Source of the DNA: Gimesia chilikensis
GTDB taxonomy: Bacteria; Planctomycetota; Planctomycetia; Planctomycetales; Planctomycetaceae
Direction: 5' to 3'
NCBI RefSeq assembly: GCF_008329715.1
Contig: NZ_VTSR01000009.1
Coordinates: 186,001-250,000, forward strand
DNA length: 64,000 bases
Below are positions 9,218 to 19,060 of this stretch, in pieces. The number at the start of each line of letters is the position of its first letter. The first letter of the stretch is position 1. Below the pieces are notes generated by a model. It was not told the DNA's origin. It did no database searches and worked only from the letters and a program-made list of their open reading frames with translations. Position numbers and translations under genes: made by a program.

Positions 9218-9692
9218 GATCATCACTCCTTACTTATTATTTAAACTGAATCTGGTTGTCATAGTTTGGTTTACCTGAGTCAAAGTCGACCTGTCCACAA
9301 GCGACTCATGTCTCATGCCATAAAGACAAATGCGATTCGCGTGCCAATCACAGAGATTCTTTTTTACATTTTCCGTAATACCCTTTCATATTGAGACTTA
9401 ACACCTTTTCAACTCCTGCCGATCAGGAATACGATGGGGGCGATTTTCAAAAAAACTGTCCCCAATAGTACAATTTTCAATTCTCCAGAATCATTTTGGG
9501 GACACATTTTTCAATTTTTCCCGGTGCAGTAAATGATAAGTCAGCAGCATCGGTTGCATTCTCAGACCGGGCAAATATACTATTGGGTTCTTCAAATGGC
9601 CGAATCTATTCGTCTGCGGTCGCTTTACGTCAATTGAAATCAGCTCGAGCTGAATAATTTCAGAACCCACTAGATAGACAAAGAGTGTACAA
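9218..9692. other. Divergent intergenic region between csrA and rpmB
   Basis: About 475 bases with no credible gene. It contains inverted copies of TGTCCCCAA (9457-9465) and TTGGGGACA (9496-9504), plus a second pair, CCCAATAGTA (9461-9470) and TACTATTGGG (9578-9587). It must hold the promoters of csrA and of the rpmB-gat group. Confidence 0.55.
9457..9504. repeat. Inverted repeat TGTCCCCAA / TTGGGGACA
   Basis: Nine-base perfect arms separated by 30 bases, flanked by A- and T-runs. This could be a terminator-like hairpin or a remnant of a small palindromic repeat element. No transposase gene is nearby. Confidence 0.5.
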
Positions 9693-9953
9693 ATGGGTCA
9701 AAAGTGTGATGCCTGTGGCAAAACTCCCGTAATCGGTAATCGCGTTCGCCAGCGTGGTAAATATAAGTACCTGGGTGGTAACGGTCGTCAGACAACCGGT
9801 GTCTCGAAGCGCGTATTCCGTCCGAACCTGCAGAAAATCCGGGTTCAGGTTGGTGGCAGCGTACAGACGCAGCGGGTCTGCACTCAGTGCATCCGCTCTG
9901 GCAAAGTGACCAAAGCCGTCGCTCGTAAGCCATTCAGCCTGCCTGCCACCTAA
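9693..9953 (+). CDS. rpmB: Large ribosomal subunit protein bL28
   Basis: An 86-residue basic protein of the 50S subunit. It begins MGQKCDACGKTP and contains the GNRVRQRGKYKY and RRVFRPNLQ-like core of L28. The CxxC pairs at residues 5-8 and near 67-70 (CTQC) are those of the zinc-binding form. It is followed 28 bases later by gatC on the same strand and is probably co-transcribed. Confidence 0.95.
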   Translation: MGQKCDACGKTPVIGNRVRQRGKYKYLGGNGRQTTGVSKRVFRPNLQKIRVQVGGSVQTQRVCTQCIRSGKVTKAVARKPFSLPAT

Positions 9954-9981
9954 CAGGCCCTTCTGCTGAAAGCCACACACG

Positions 9982-10272
9982 ATGAGCACGCAACTCACCC
10001 GTGAAGAAGTTGAAAAAGTGGCGAACCTTTCCCGCCTGAAGCTCTCCGAAACAGAGCTGGAGGCCTTGGGAACACAGATGGGGTCCGTCCTGAAATACAT
10101 CGCCATGCTGGATGAGCTGGATACATCGTCTGTCGAGCCGATGGCGCATGCAATCGAGATCTCCAATGTCTTTCGGGAAGACGAGCTTCGCGAAAGCCTG
10201 CCCCGGGAACAGGCGCTGTCCAATGCTCCCCAGACCGATGGAAAGTATTTCCTCGTACCCGCGATCCTGTAA
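9982..10272 (+). CDS. gatC: Asp/Glu-tRNA(Asn/Gln) amidotransferase subunit GatC
   Basis: 96 residues, normal for GatC, the small subunit that stabilises GatA in the GatCAB complex. The N-terminal half has the family pattern (EEVEKVANLSRLKLSE). The C-terminus carries the LRED-like segment 'FREDELRESLPREQAL' and ends near FLVPAIL. It is first of the gatC-gatA-gatB set. A strong hairpin lies between it and gatA. Confidence 0.94.
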   Translation: MSTQLTREEVEKVANLSRLKLSETELEALGTQMGSVLKYIAMLDELDTSSVEPMAHAIEISNVFREDELRESLPREQALSNAPQTDGKYFLVPAIL

Positions 10273-10317
10273 TCGGCCGGCGGCTTGAACATTGAGTACA
10301 TCAAAGCAATCATCTCC

Positions 10318-10347
10318 AGGCCCGACTTGCTGACAAGTCGGGCCTTT
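10318..10347 (+). terminator. 12-bp hairpin between gatC and gatA
   Basis: AGGCCCGACTTG (10318-10329), a CTGA loop, then the exact complement CAAGTCGGGCCT (10334-10345), followed by only two further T residues. This is a perfect stem, terminator-like but with a short U-tract. It ends 29 bases before the gatA ATG. It may partly terminate transcription, protect an mRNA end or act as a processing site. Confidence 0.6.
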
Positions 10348-10374
10348 CCAACTTACAGGGAGACCGAACATCCC

Positions 10375-11832
10375 ATGTCAATCACGTCAGCCACTGCCAG
10401 CGATCTGCTGGCAAAAATGAACGCGGGAGAACTCACGAGCGAAGCGATCACCGCCGCCTGCCTGGAAGCGATTTCCCAGCGCGATGGTGACATCAATGCA
10501 TTCCTTTCGATCCAGCAGGAAGCCGCTTTGAATGCAGCTCGTGAAGTGGACCGCAAACGTCAGGCAGGTGAACCGCTGGGAAAACTGGCCGGAATCCCGG
10601 TCGCAGTTAAAGACAACATCTGCGCAAAGGGAAGCGCCACAACGTGTGCCAGCCGGATGCTGGAACAGTTTCAGCCACCCTATGATGCACACATCGTCGA
10701 GCAACTCAAAGCTGCCGACGCCATACTGATTGGCAAAACCAACCTCGATGAATTCGCCATGGGTTCTTCGACTGAAAACTCCGCTTTCAAAACGACCGCG
10801 AACCCCTGGAATACAGCCCACGCTGCCGGCGGATCCAGCGGTGGTTCTGCTGCTGCGGTTGCTGCCGGGTTCAGTCCTCTATCGCTGGGCAGCGACACCG
10901 GTGGTTCAATTCGTCAGCCAGCCAGCTTTTGTGGTGTCGTAGGATTGAAGCCAACATATGGCCGCGTCTCCCGTTATGGTCTGGTCGCATTCGCCAGCTC
11001 ACTCGACCAGATCGGCCCCTTTTCACGAGACGTCACTGACGCTGCTCTGCTGCTGGAAGTGATTGCAGGAAAAGATCAGCGGGATACCACCAGCCTGGAC
11101 TCCCCCGTCCCCGAGTACACGACAAACCTGGAACAGCCACTGGAAAACCTCAAAGTCGGCTACCTGGAAGATCAGCATGTCGAGGGCCTGAATAAAGAGG
11201 TCAAAGCAGCCACTCAGGCGGCCCTTGATGTTTATAAATCTCTGGGTGCGGAACTGATTCCGATTGAACTGCCACACGCGAAATACTGCGTTGCCACCTA
11301 TTACATTATTGCCCCTTCAGAAGCATCTAGTAACCTCGCCCGATATGACGGGGTGCACTACGGGCGTCGCGCTGACCAGTTTGAAGACATGGTCGACATG
11401 TATGCCGCCAGCCGGGGTGAAGCATTTGGTGACGAAGTGAAACGTCGGATCATGCTGGGGACTTATGCCCTGTCATCAGGCTATTACGATGCCTATTACC
11501 TCAAGGCACTCAAAGTCAGACGCCTGATCCGCAATGACTTCGAACAGGCATTCCAGAATGTTGACATTATTGCCACACCGGTCACTCCCACTCCCGCCTT
11601 CAAGATTGGCGAACTGATCGATGATCCATTGGCGATGTATCTGGCCGACATTTTCACCACCAGTGCCAACCTGTCAGGAGTTCCCGGCATTTCTATTCCC
11701 GCAGGCATGAGCCAGGATCAGCTACCGATTGGACTGCAACTGCTCGCACCGCCGCTGGAAGAAGAACGGCTCCTGCGAGCTGCCCGCATGTTCGAACGGG
11801 AAACAGACTGGCACGAGCGACGACCAGCCTGA
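10375..11832 (+). CDS. gatA: Asp/Glu-tRNA amidotransferase subunit GatA (amidase)
   Basis: The catalytic subunit that hydrolyses glutamine and delivers ammonia to GatB. The start at ATG 10375 (preceded by ACAGGGAGA) gives 485 residues. It also places the amidase triad at Lys79, Ser154 and Ser178, the numbering known for bacterial GatA; a longer frame from 10285 would not. The amidase signature block GGSSGGSAAAV and DTGGSIRQPA are intact. Downstream, gatB starts 78 bases later. The host probably uses transamidation for Gln-tRNA(Gln) and/or Asn-tRNA(Asn). Confidence 0.96.
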   Translation: MSITSATASDLLAKMNAGELTSEAITAACLEAISQRDGDINAFLSIQQEAALNAAREVDRKRQAGEPLGKLAGIPVAVKDNICAKGSATTCASRMLEQFQPPYDAHIVEQLKAADAILIGKTNLDEFAMGSSTENSAFKTTANPWNTAHAAGGSSGGSAAAVAAGFSPLSLGSDTGGSIRQPASFCGVVGLKPTYGRVSRYGLVAFASSLDQIGPFSRDVTDAALLLEVIAGKDQRDTTSLDSPVPEYTTNLEQPLENLKVGYLEDQHVEGLNKEVKAATQAALDVYKSLGAELIPIELPHAKYCVATYYIIAPSEASSNLARYDGVHYGRRADQFEDMVDMYAASRGEAFGDEVKRRIMLGTYALSSGYYDAYYLKALKVRRLIRNDFEQAFQNVDIIATPVTPTPAFKIGELIDDPLAMYLADIFTTSANLSGVPGISIPAGMSQDQLPIGLQLLAPPLEEERLLRAARMFERETDWHERRPA

Positions 11833-11910
11833 TCCTCAACGAATCCTGGCAAACCAGACAATACGAAACTTGAATTTCTCAGACATTGATATAAAGGGTA
11901 GCGTGACATC

Positions 11911-13389
11911 ATGGACTATACGGTGATCATCGGTCTTGAAGTCCACGTGCAGTTACAGACCAGAACCAAACTTTTCTGCGGTTGCTCCACTAAGTTCAAC
12001 CCGGACCAGCCCAACACACAGACCTGCCCTGTCTGCCTGGGATTGCCCGGTGCACTGCCAGTGCTGAACCGTGAAGCGTTTCGCTTAGGCATGAAAACCG
12101 GCCTGGCCATCAACTGTGAAATCCCGTCCTTCACCAAATGGGACCGTAAACAGTACTATTATCCAGACCTGCCCAAAGCCTATCAGATCAGCCAGTACGA
12201 TCTCCCCATGAGCCAGAATGGCTGGCTGGAAATCGAAATCGAGCCGGAAACGCGAGAAACGAAAAAAGTGGGCATCATCCGTGCCCACCTCGAAGAAGAT
12301 GCCGGAAAAAACAGTCACGACGAATCAGGACGGGGCCAGGACAGTAAAGTCGACCTCAACCGGTGTGGCACTCCCCTGGTGGAGATCGTTTCCGAGCCCG
12401 ATCTGCGCTCGGCACAGGAAGCACGCAAATACCTGGAAGAACTCAAACTGCTCCTGACATACATTGATGTCTCTGACTGCAATATGCAGGAAGGGAGCCT
12501 GCGCTGCGATGCCAACGTGAACCTGCACATCCACCAGGAAAACGGCGATGCGATCGCCACACCGATTGTCGAAATCAAAAACCTCAACAGCTTCCGAGGG
12601 GTCGAACAGGCGATTGAGTACGAAGTCAAACGCCAGTGGGAAGAATGGCAGAAAACCGGGCAGAGCATAAAAGACGTTCCCAAAGAAACTCGGGGCTGGG
12701 ACGCAGACCGAGGGGTCACACTGGGTCAGCGCGGCAAAGAAGAAGCAGCCGACTATCGCTACTTCCCAGATCCCGATCTGGCCCCGGTTACGGTAACCGA
12801 TGCAGAACGCGAAGAGGTCATGAACGAACTTTGTGAATGCCCCGCGAATCGCAGAAACCGCTTCGAAGCCGACTATGGGCTTTCTACCTACGACGCTGCA
12901 GTCATTATCGATCAGGGGATCGCTTTTGCAGACTACTTCGAGACGGTAGCTCAGGGATGCAGCAACGGCAAACAGGCTGCGAACTGGGTCACCCAGGATG
13001 TTCAGCGGGAATTAAACGAGCGGAGCTGTCAGATCGCCGACTTCCCCATCCGCCCTGAAGTGCTGGCAGCCTTACTCCAGAAAGTGGAAGCCAGTGAAAT
13101 CACAATCAAAAGTGCCCGCACTGTATTTCAGGTTCTGCTGGAAGAAGACGCCGCAAGCGTTGAGCGAATTCAGGCTGTGATTGAGGAAAAAGGCCTGGGC
13201 CTGGTATCAGACACCGGAGAACTGGAAGCGATCGTCGAGGCAGTTGTTGCGAAAAACGAGAAAGCCGTCGCCGACTTCCAGAGCGGCAAACAGGCTGCGG
13301 TTGGGGCACTGATTGGCCAGGTAATGCGGGAAATCAAAGGAGCTGATGCAAAAGTTGTCAGAGAGCTCCTGATCAAGAAAATGAGCTGA
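11911..13389 (+). CDS. gatB: Asp/Glu-tRNA amidotransferase subunit GatB
   Basis: 492 residues. GatB phosphorylates the mischarged aminoacyl-tRNA and amidates it with ammonia from GatA. The start gives the family N-terminus [15 protein letters not shown]. The cradle domain includes the zinc-binding cysteines (FCGCS and TCPVC) and the [14 protein letters not shown] block. The C-terminal part is the helical and YqeY-like tRNA-binding domain, ending [16 protein letters not shown]. It is last in the rpmB-gatCAB run. A weak hairpin overlaps the stop codon. Confidence 0.96.
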   Translation: MDYTVIIGLEVHVQLQTRTKLFCGCSTKFNPDQPNTQTCPVCLGLPGALPVLNREAFRLGMKTGLAINCEIPSFTKWDRKQYYYPDLPKAYQISQYDLPMSQNGWLEIEIEPETRETKKVGIIRAHLEEDAGKNSHDESGRGQDSKVDLNRCGTPLVEIVSEPDLRSAQEARKYLEELKLLLTYIDVSDCNMQEGSLRCDANVNLHIHQENGDAIATPIVEIKNLNSFRGVEQAIEYEVKRQWEEWQKTGQSIKDVPKETRGWDADRGVTLGQRGKEEAADYRYFPDPDLAPVTVTDAEREEVMNELCECPANRRNRFEADYGLSTYDAAVIIDQGIAFADYFETVAQGCSNGKQAANWVTQDVQRELNERSCQIADFPIRPEVLAALLQKVEASEITIKSARTVFQVLLEEDAASVERIQAVIEEKGLGLVSDTGELEAIVEAVVAKNEKAVADFQSGKQAAVGALIGQVMREIKGADAKVVRELLIKKMS

Positions 13390-13402
13390 GCACAGCTTTT
13401 TT
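13384..13402 (+). terminator. Weak hairpin with T-run after gatB
   Basis: AGCTG, loop AGCA, CAGCT, then five T residues; the stop codon lies in the stem and loop. The stem has only five pairs, so termination is uncertain. It lies between convergent genes. Confidence 0.4.
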
Positions 13403-13484
13403 CCAAACGAGCGGCGGCATCATTCAGACAGGCAACCGGAATGGCTGGCGAGCATTCAGCCATTCGTCGCATTATACATCGCGT

Positions 13485-13871
13485 CTAGAAAATCCCCAGT
13501 TCATCGCGGGCATCGTCAGTCATCAAGTCAGGAGACCAGGGCGGAGTCATTGTCAGCTGGATGGTTGCTTCATTCACGTCATCCACTCTCTCCAGCGCCA
13601 TCTTGGCCTGCGTGATAATCTGCGGACCAGCAGGACAGGCAGGACTGGTTAACGTCATAGAAACGGTAACCTTGGACGGATCATCTTCCGACCGAAGAAT
13701 TTCATAAACGAGTCCCAGATCCACGATATTGATGTTTAACTCGGGATCAATGACCTGTTTCAACGCTTCAACCAGCGCATCATCGCCTCCTACCCCTTTG
13801 AAAGCTGAGAATACCGGTAGCTGATTCTCTTCTTTCTTTTCTCCAGTCTCGTCTCTGGATTCATCGGACAT
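13485..13871 (-). CDS. sufT: SufT-like iron-sulfur assembly factor (DUF59/MIP18 family)
   Basis: 128 residues. A charged N-terminal stretch of about 25 residues is followed by the DUF59 fold: DDALVEALKQVIDPELNINIVDLGLVYEI-type helix and strand, then SPACPAG with the conserved Cys, then the C-terminal TPPWSPDLM. DUF59 proteins take part in Fe-S cluster assembly or delivery. It is the last gene of the minus-strand suf group, 212 bases after the Rieske gene. PaaD-type function is an alternative, but the suf context favours SufT. Confidence 0.85.
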   Translation of the reverse strand: MSDESRDETGEKKEENQLPVFSAFKGVGGDDALVEALKQVIDPELNINIVDLGLVYEILRSEDDPSKVTVSMTLTSPACPAGPQIITQAKMALERVDDVNEATIQLTMTPPWSPDLMTDDARDELGIF

Positions 13872-14083
13872 GGTTCTGCTTCTCCTCTTGGAAGTGATGA
13901 CGCCCTGTTTCGATCACTTTTTAAATTTACCTGATACCAAGCAGAACCTTATAAGTTTGCGAAGAAAACTCAGTAATTCTGCTTAATAATATGATTATTA
14001 GATTACAGCCTCTCAGAGGCATTAGTTCTTGCTTTAATTGAATACGACCTGAAAAAGCCCGATAAAACACGCACAAGAAGTCA

Positions 14084-14395
14084 TTAGTTAGGTCTAGCAA
14101 AGATCTTACGATCTCTGACTTCTAGCTCAAATGTACGAACGGGCTTGGTGGCAGGCATACAGAGTGCTTTGCCGGTCTGCAAATCAAACCGAGCACCATG
14201 GCGGGGACAAACGATCGCCCCCTCTTCAATACACCCATCAGTTAATGGCTGACCATCATGAGTACATACATCTTCAATCGCGAAGTAGTGGTCACCCACA
14301 CGAATCAGTAGCACGGGAGTATCCTCAACGAATACTTCCAGCCGGTCAGCATCCTGAAAATCGTCAATGGATGCGATTTCTTCAAAGTCGAGCAT
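14084..14395 (-). CDS. Rieske-type [2Fe-2S] ferredoxin
   Basis: 103 residues, a single small Rieske domain. The cluster ligands are visible as Cys-Thr-His (CTHDGQPL, about residues 44-46) and Cys-Pro-Arg-His (CPRHGARFD, about 63-66). It has no signal peptide, so it is cytoplasmic. It resembles ferredoxin subunits of ring-hydroxylating oxygenases and the nitrite reductase small subunit. Here it lies 36 bases after sufD, so a role as electron donor during cluster assembly is plausible, though not shown. Confidence 0.88.
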   Translation of the reverse strand: MLDFEEIASIDDFQDADRLEVFVEDTPVLLIRVGDHYFAIEDVCTHDGQPLTDGCIEEGAIVCPRHGARFDLQTGKALCMPATKPVRTFELEVRDRKIFARPN

Positions 14396-14431
14396 TTGTC
14401 TATTACTCTATTGTCTGTATCCAGTGAAAAT

Positions 14432-15772
14432 TTACCGACCAAAACCCAATTTTTTGATAATCGCCTGATTCAGCGTCTCACGGACGGCTTCGACAGGGAT
14501 TCGATCGAACACGGTCTGGAAAAAACCTTCCACGATCATATGCATGGCCTCATACTCGGACATGCCTCGTGACATACAATAGAAGATCTGCTCTTCATCA
14601 ACGCGCCCGGCGGTCGCGCCATGTGTACAGCGTACATCGTCTGCCTCGATCTCCAGCCCTGGAATTGCGTCGGCTCGACATGTGGGGGAAAGCATCAGAG
14701 AATCGTTACGCTGATAGCCGTTCGTCTGCTGGCCTTCTTTTTCAACACGGATCATCCCTCGCCAGATGGCACGAGCCTGGTCGCGCAGTACCTGCTTATA
14801 CAGCAGGTCAGAACGGGTCTCGGCTGCATTATGCGACTGTTGCGTGTAGAACGAATGGATCTGATTATCAGTCGAGAAGGTGACGCCATTGACTTCAGCT
14901 TCTGAGCCGCGGCCATCCAGGACGACATCCTGATGGATGTGAGCCAGCTTGGCACCGATTCCTCCGACGGTCCACTGCAGGAAGCCGTTATTTTCGACTC
15001 GTCCCGCCTGATGGGCAACATGCCACACCTTATGATTCCAATTCTGCAACTGGACGTATCGCAGGCGTGCCTCTTTGGCGAGAATTAGTTCAACGGCCCC
15101 CACATGCAGCCCGAGCAGATCATCGCTCACGGAAGCAGTTTCTTCCAACAGAGTTGCGGAAGCCCCCTCTTCCAAAATGACCAGCGTGTGACTCAGGTCA
15201 GCTGCCTTGTCAGCCTGGAGTGTGATCAGACTATGAAGTGGAGCGTCCACGATTACATTACGAGGCACATACAGAACGGTACCACCGGTCCAGAATGCGG
15301 CGTGCCATGCGGAAAAGCGATCACGCTGACTGTCAACGGCCCGGGTCATAAAGTAGGGCTGAATCAATTCGCCATGTTCGCGAACCACTGTCGCGAGGTC
15401 GCCAAAAATCACTCCTTTAGCCGCCAGTTCTTCCGACATTTCGCTGGAGATCAACTGCCCATCTGTGTGCTTCACATGACCAGCAAAATCAGCCTGTCCG
15501 GTGAGCAGTGTTTCCGTTTCCGGTGCAACTGACTGTTCAGTCTGTGCAGCACACAACTGAAAGCGGTCCGGACGCAGGGCACGTAAATCGACACGTCGCC
15601 ACTCTTCCGGATCGAGTTCCGTTTCCAGAAGCTCGCGGTAACGCTGAAATGCCTGACGCCGGGATTCGGTAACCCAGGCTGGCTCGTCACGCGTGGCCAG
15701 AAATGCTTCAAATGCTGCTTCACCAAAACCGGCGGGAATTTCAGCAGACGTATTCACGGACGGAGTGCTCAT
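14432..15772 (-). CDS. sufD: Fe-S cluster scaffold subunit SufD
   Basis: Partner of SufB and SufC in the SufBC2D scaffold complex that assembles Fe-S clusters in the cytoplasm. The start is placed at ATG 15772 (446 aa), because the longer frame begins with TTG at 15817 and lacks a ribosome site. The body has the SufBD beta-helix core ending in GATAGRVDEEQIFYCMSRG, where the His and Cys of the family are seen, and the EAMHMIVEGFF C-terminal helix. Sequence is more divergent than SufB, as usual. The sufB gene ends 125 bases upstream of this start. Confidence 0.93.
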   Translation of the reverse strand: MSTPSVNTSAEIPAGFGEAAFEAFLATRDEPAWVTESRRQAFQRYRELLETELDPEEWRRVDLRALRPDRFQLCAAQTEQSVAPETETLLTGQADFAGHVKHTDGQLISSEMSEELAAKGVIFGDLATVVREHGELIQPYFMTRAVDSQRDRFSAWHAAFWTGGTVLYVPRNVIVDAPLHSLITLQADKAADLSHTLVILEEGASATLLEETASVSDDLLGLHVGAVELILAKEARLRYVQLQNWNHKVWHVAHQAGRVENNGFLQWTVGGIGAKLAHIHQDVVLDGRGSEAEVNGVTFSTDNQIHSFYTQQSHNAAETRSDLLYKQVLRDQARAIWRGMIRVEKEGQQTNGYQRNDSLMLSPTCRADAIPGLEIEADDVRCTHGATAGRVDEEQIFYCMSRGMSEYEAMHMIVEGFFQTVFDRIPVEAVRETLNQAIIKKLGFGR

Positions 15773-15897
15773 TGTACTCTCTGTTTTACTTTCAATATCG
15801 GAATCAGTGCGAGTCAATTCGGCCAGGGGCCATGCTCACTGACAACCAGTTGATGACTTGAATAATGAAACTGAACTCCTGAGTCTTACCTCGGGAA

Positions 15898-17322
15898 TTA
15901 ACCAATCGAACCTTCCATCTGTAATTCAATCAGTCGGTTCATTTCGACTGCATATTCCATGGGCAATTCTTTAACGAGAGGCTCAATGAATCCAGTGACG
16001 ATCATGGATGATGCTTCCGCCTCGGTTAAGCCGCGGCTCATGAGGTAGAACAGCTGTTCTTCACCAATCTTGGAAACGCTGGCTTCGTGCTCGATTGCCA
16101 CGTCATTGTCTTCGATCTCAATGTAGGGGTATGTATCACTACGGCTTTCCGGATCCAGCAGCAGGGCATCGCAGACCACGTTGGATTTACAGCGATCCGC
16201 CTTAGGATCAACCTTCACCAGACCACGATAGCTGGAACGGCCGCCATCTTTGGAAATACTCTTGGAAATAATGCGGCTGGACGTATTTGGAGCACAGTGC
16301 ACCATTTTCGCACCAGCGTCCTGATGCTGCCCCTTGCCGGCGAAGGCGATAGAGAGAGTTTCTCCACGGGCACCTTCCCCCATCAGATAGATGGCGGGAT
16401 ATTTCATGGTCAATTTAGAACCCAGGTTCCCGTCGACCCACTCCATCAGCGAATCTTCATAGGCAAATGCCCGCTTGGTCACCAGGTTATAGACGTTGTT
16501 CGACCAGTTCTGAATCGTGGTATAGCGGAAGCGTCCGCCTTTTTTCACGATGATTTCCACAACAGCAGAGTGCAGACTTTCCGAGCTGTAAGTCGGAGCA
16601 GTACAGCCTTCGACGTAGTGGCAGGAAGCCCCTTCATCGACGATTACCAGCGTCCGTTCAAACTGCCCCATGTTTTCCGAGTTAATGCGGAAGTAGGCCT
16701 GCAGAGGAAATTCGATATGAACTCCGGGTGGCACATACACGAATGAACCACCAGACCAGACAGCCGAATTCAAAGCAGCATACTTATTGTCGTCGGGTGG
16801 AATGATGGTGCCGAAATATTCTTTCAACAGCTCAGGATGATCACGCAGTGCCGAATCGGTGTCAGTGAAGATTACGCCCTGCTTCGCCAGGTCTTCCTGG
16901 AGACTTCCATATACGACTTCGGATTCGTACTGGGCTTTGACTCCCGAGAGGAATTTCTTTTCTGCTTCGGGAATTCCCAGGCGGTCGTAAGTTTTCCGGA
17001 TGTCATCAGGTACTTCATCCCAGCTGCGCCCCTGTCCTTCTGAGGCGCGAACGAAATAGTGAATGTCCTGGTAATTCAATTCGGATAAATTTCCACCCCA
17101 CTCGGGAGTCGGTTTCTGTTCGAAAATCTCAAATGACTTCAAACGAAATTCCCGCATCCAGGCCGGTTCGTTTTTCATCTCAGAAATCTGGGCGACGATT
17201 TCCGCATTCAAACCTTTTTTGCCGGTGAATACATATTTGTCGGTGGGATCATGAAACCCGTATTGGTATTCACCAATATCAACGCTTTCATTTTCCGAAT
17301 TGGTATCCAACCTGGTTGCCAT
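15898..17322 (-). CDS. sufB: Fe-S cluster scaffold subunit SufB
   Basis: 474 residues from ATG 17322; GGGAG lies eight bases upstream, and a GTG at 17337 would place this ribosome site inside the gene. Highly conserved SufB blocks are present: [41 protein letters not shown] and [37 protein letters not shown], given here only as landmarks. SufB carries the nascent cluster and accepts sulfur from a SufS/SufE or SufU system. No such desulfurase gene is in this cluster. It sits between sufC and sufD. Confidence 0.96.
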   Translation of the reverse strand: MATRLDTNSENESVDIGEYQYGFHDPTDKYVFTGKKGLNAEIVAQISEMKNEPAWMREFRLKSFEIFEQKPTPEWGGNLSELNYQDIHYFVRASEGQGRSWDEVPDDIRKTYDRLGIPEAEKKFLSGVKAQYESEVVYGSLQEDLAKQGVIFTDTDSALRDHPELLKEYFGTIIPPDDNKYAALNSAVWSGGSFVYVPPGVHIEFPLQAYFRINSENMGQFERTLVIVDEGASCHYVEGCTAPTYSSESLHSAVVEIIVKKGGRFRYTTIQNWSNNVYNLVTKRAFAYEDSLMEWVDGNLGSKLTMKYPAIYLMGEGARGETLSIAFAGKGQHQDAGAKMVHCAPNTSSRIISKSISKDGGRSSYRGLVKVDPKADRCKSNVVCDALLLDPESRSDTYPYIEIEDNDVAIEHEASVSKIGEEQLFYLMSRGLTEAEASSMIVTGFIEPLVKELPMEYAVEMNRLIELQMEGSIG

Positions 17323-17428
17323 TTCAACATCTCCCACTTTGTATTAACGGATACATCTCTCAATGTTGAGGATGTTTAGTTTTAAACTCGATCGCTTTTT
17401 TATCTGCTACTAAAACACTGCCAGTCAA

Positions 17429-18235
17429 CTACACAGGCTCAACGGTTTCAGATACTTCCTCTGCAGCTGCTTCGGGATGACGTTCGCGAATACTCTTATA
17501 GCCGTGTTCGTGAAGCTCAGCAGCCAGCCGGGCATCGCCGGTTTCCACAATCCGCCCCGCCAGCATCACATGTGTAAACTGCGGTTCGTTGAATTCCAGA
17601 AGCCGCTCATGGTGCGTAATGATCAAGACGCCCATCTCCGGACCGGAGAGTCGACTCAACCCTTCACTCACGACTTTCACCGCATCACTATCGAGACCAC
17701 TGTCAGTTTCATCCAATACGGCGAACTTGGGCTTGAGTAGAGCCAGTTGCAGAATTTCCATCCGCTTCTTTTCACCACCCGAAAAACCCTCATTCAGGTA
17801 TCTGCGAGCCATCTCGAGATCCATGCCCAGGTCGTTCATCTGCTCACGCAGTTCCTTACGGAACTCACGCATCGGAATCAGCTTTTCGCCTTCTTTCCGT
17901 TCCGGATCCCGAACATTAGACATCGCATGCCGCAGAAAGTCGGCGACTTTGACTCCTGGAATCACGACAGGATACTGAAACGCGAGAAACAGCCCGAGGC
18001 GAGCACGTTCATTCGGATCGAGTTCCGAAATATCCGTGCCATCGATTTCGATTTTACCCTGAGTGATTTCATAACTTGGATGGCCAGCCATTGCATAGGC
18101 CAGCGTGCTTTTACCGGAACCGTTGGGTCCCATCAAAGCATGAATCTCACCCTGATTGATTTCCAGGTTGACCCCCTTGAGGATCGGTGTGCCACTGACT
18201 GAGACATGCAGGTCGGTAATTTTCAACAAACTCAT
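17429..18235 (-). CDS. sufC: Fe-S assembly ATPase SufC
   Basis: A soluble ABC-type ATPase of the SufBC2D complex, 268 residues. Walker A GPNGSGKST lies near residue 36. The ABC signature appears as NEGFSGGEKKR, Walker B as KFAVLDETDSGLD and the H-loop His as ITHHERLL. There are no membrane segments, as expected. A tail of about 15 residues rich in Ala/Glu extends the C-terminus. It is the first structural gene after sufR, which ends 72 bases upstream. Confidence 0.97.
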   Translation of the reverse strand: MSLLKITDLHVSVSGTPILKGVNLEINQGEIHALMGPNGSGKSTLAYAMAGHPSYEITQGKIEIDGTDISELDPNERARLGLFLAFQYPVVIPGVKVADFLRHAMSNVRDPERKEGEKLIPMREFRKELREQMNDLGMDLEMARRYLNEGFSGGEKKRMEILQLALLKPKFAVLDETDSGLDSDAVKVVSEGLSRLSGPEMGVLIITHHERLLEFNEPQFTHVMLAGRIVETGDARLAAELHEHGYKSIRERHPEAAAEEVSETVEPV

Positions 18236-18307
18236 TTTTCGTAATTCATCCTGTCATTCAGAATTCGACTCGAATTCGGAAACCTCATAAAACGGAATTG
18301 TGTTCAA

Positions 18308-18931
18308 TTAACTTGTCTGTGCTTCAAATTCACAGCAATGATGCCCGTCCAGACAGCATTCGGAGAGATGCATCTTGGTACCGAGCACGCGTTCGAAGAC
18401 TCTTTGCTCCAGTTCACAAATCGAAGCGTCTGCACTGGCAATATCGTGGTAGGGACAGTTATGTTCCCGGAGGATTGGTAATGGACCGGTATGATCCAGT
18501 TCTACGACAAACCCGCGTTCTTCCAGAGCCTGCTTCAATTGCTCCATCCGCCCCTGCAGGGAAGGTGCATCCACATGTTTTCCATACTGCTGCACCAGTG
18601 CTGTCTGAATACGGGAAGCCAGGCGGCAGCGTAATTCTTCATTCTCGATCCCCTTGAGCTCATCCCAGAGGATGTTGGCCAGCTCAGCGTAGTTATCGCC
18701 CAACAGCCGCATGCCCAGACTGGTCACGGAATAGGTGTAATGGGGACGTCCTCGTCCCTCTTTCACCTGGGTGCGTGCAATCAGGTCTAATCCCTGTAAA
18801 CGCACAAGCCGTTGACGGACTGCCGTTGCCGTCACGCCTTCCTGATCACAAATCTCTTGAATAGTGGCAGACTTGAGACGATTAAGCCCCAGCAGAAAGC
18901 TACGATCATTTTCATCAATTGAAACGCGCAT
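18308..18931 (-). CDS. sufR: SufR-type iron-sulfur-sensing transcriptional repressor
   Basis: 207 residues. An N-terminal winged helix (residues about 10-70: TIQEICDQEGVTATAVRQRL and a GRGRPHYTY wing) is followed by a long helical linker. The Cys-rich C-terminus has HNCPYH, ASIC and SECCLDGHHCCEF. This layout matches cyanobacterial and actinobacterial SufR, which binds an Fe-S cluster and represses the suf operon when clusters are sufficient. It is the first gene of the suf group. A 9-base-arm palindrome 137 bases upstream overlaps a likely -35 box, which supports autoregulation. Confidence 0.9.
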   Translation of the reverse strand: MRVSIDENDRSFLLGLNRLKSATIQEICDQEGVTATAVRQRLVRLQGLDLIARTQVKEGRGRPHYTYSVTSLGMRLLGDNYAELANILWDELKGIENEELRCRLASRIQTALVQQYGKHVDAPSLQGRMEQLKQALEERGFVVELDHTGPLPILREHNCPYHDIASADASICELEQRVFERVLGTKMHLSECCLDGHHCCEFEAQTS

Positions 18932-19060
18932 TGGTCGTGCTCTCTTAAAGTGATAAGGGGTAACAGTTTCGAGAAAACTTATCAGGCTCGCCTACTTCGG
19001 ATTATGCCGGAGGGTCAGCACCTGTTTAATTCGTTCTTTATAACAGCATCCTAGGCAGAT

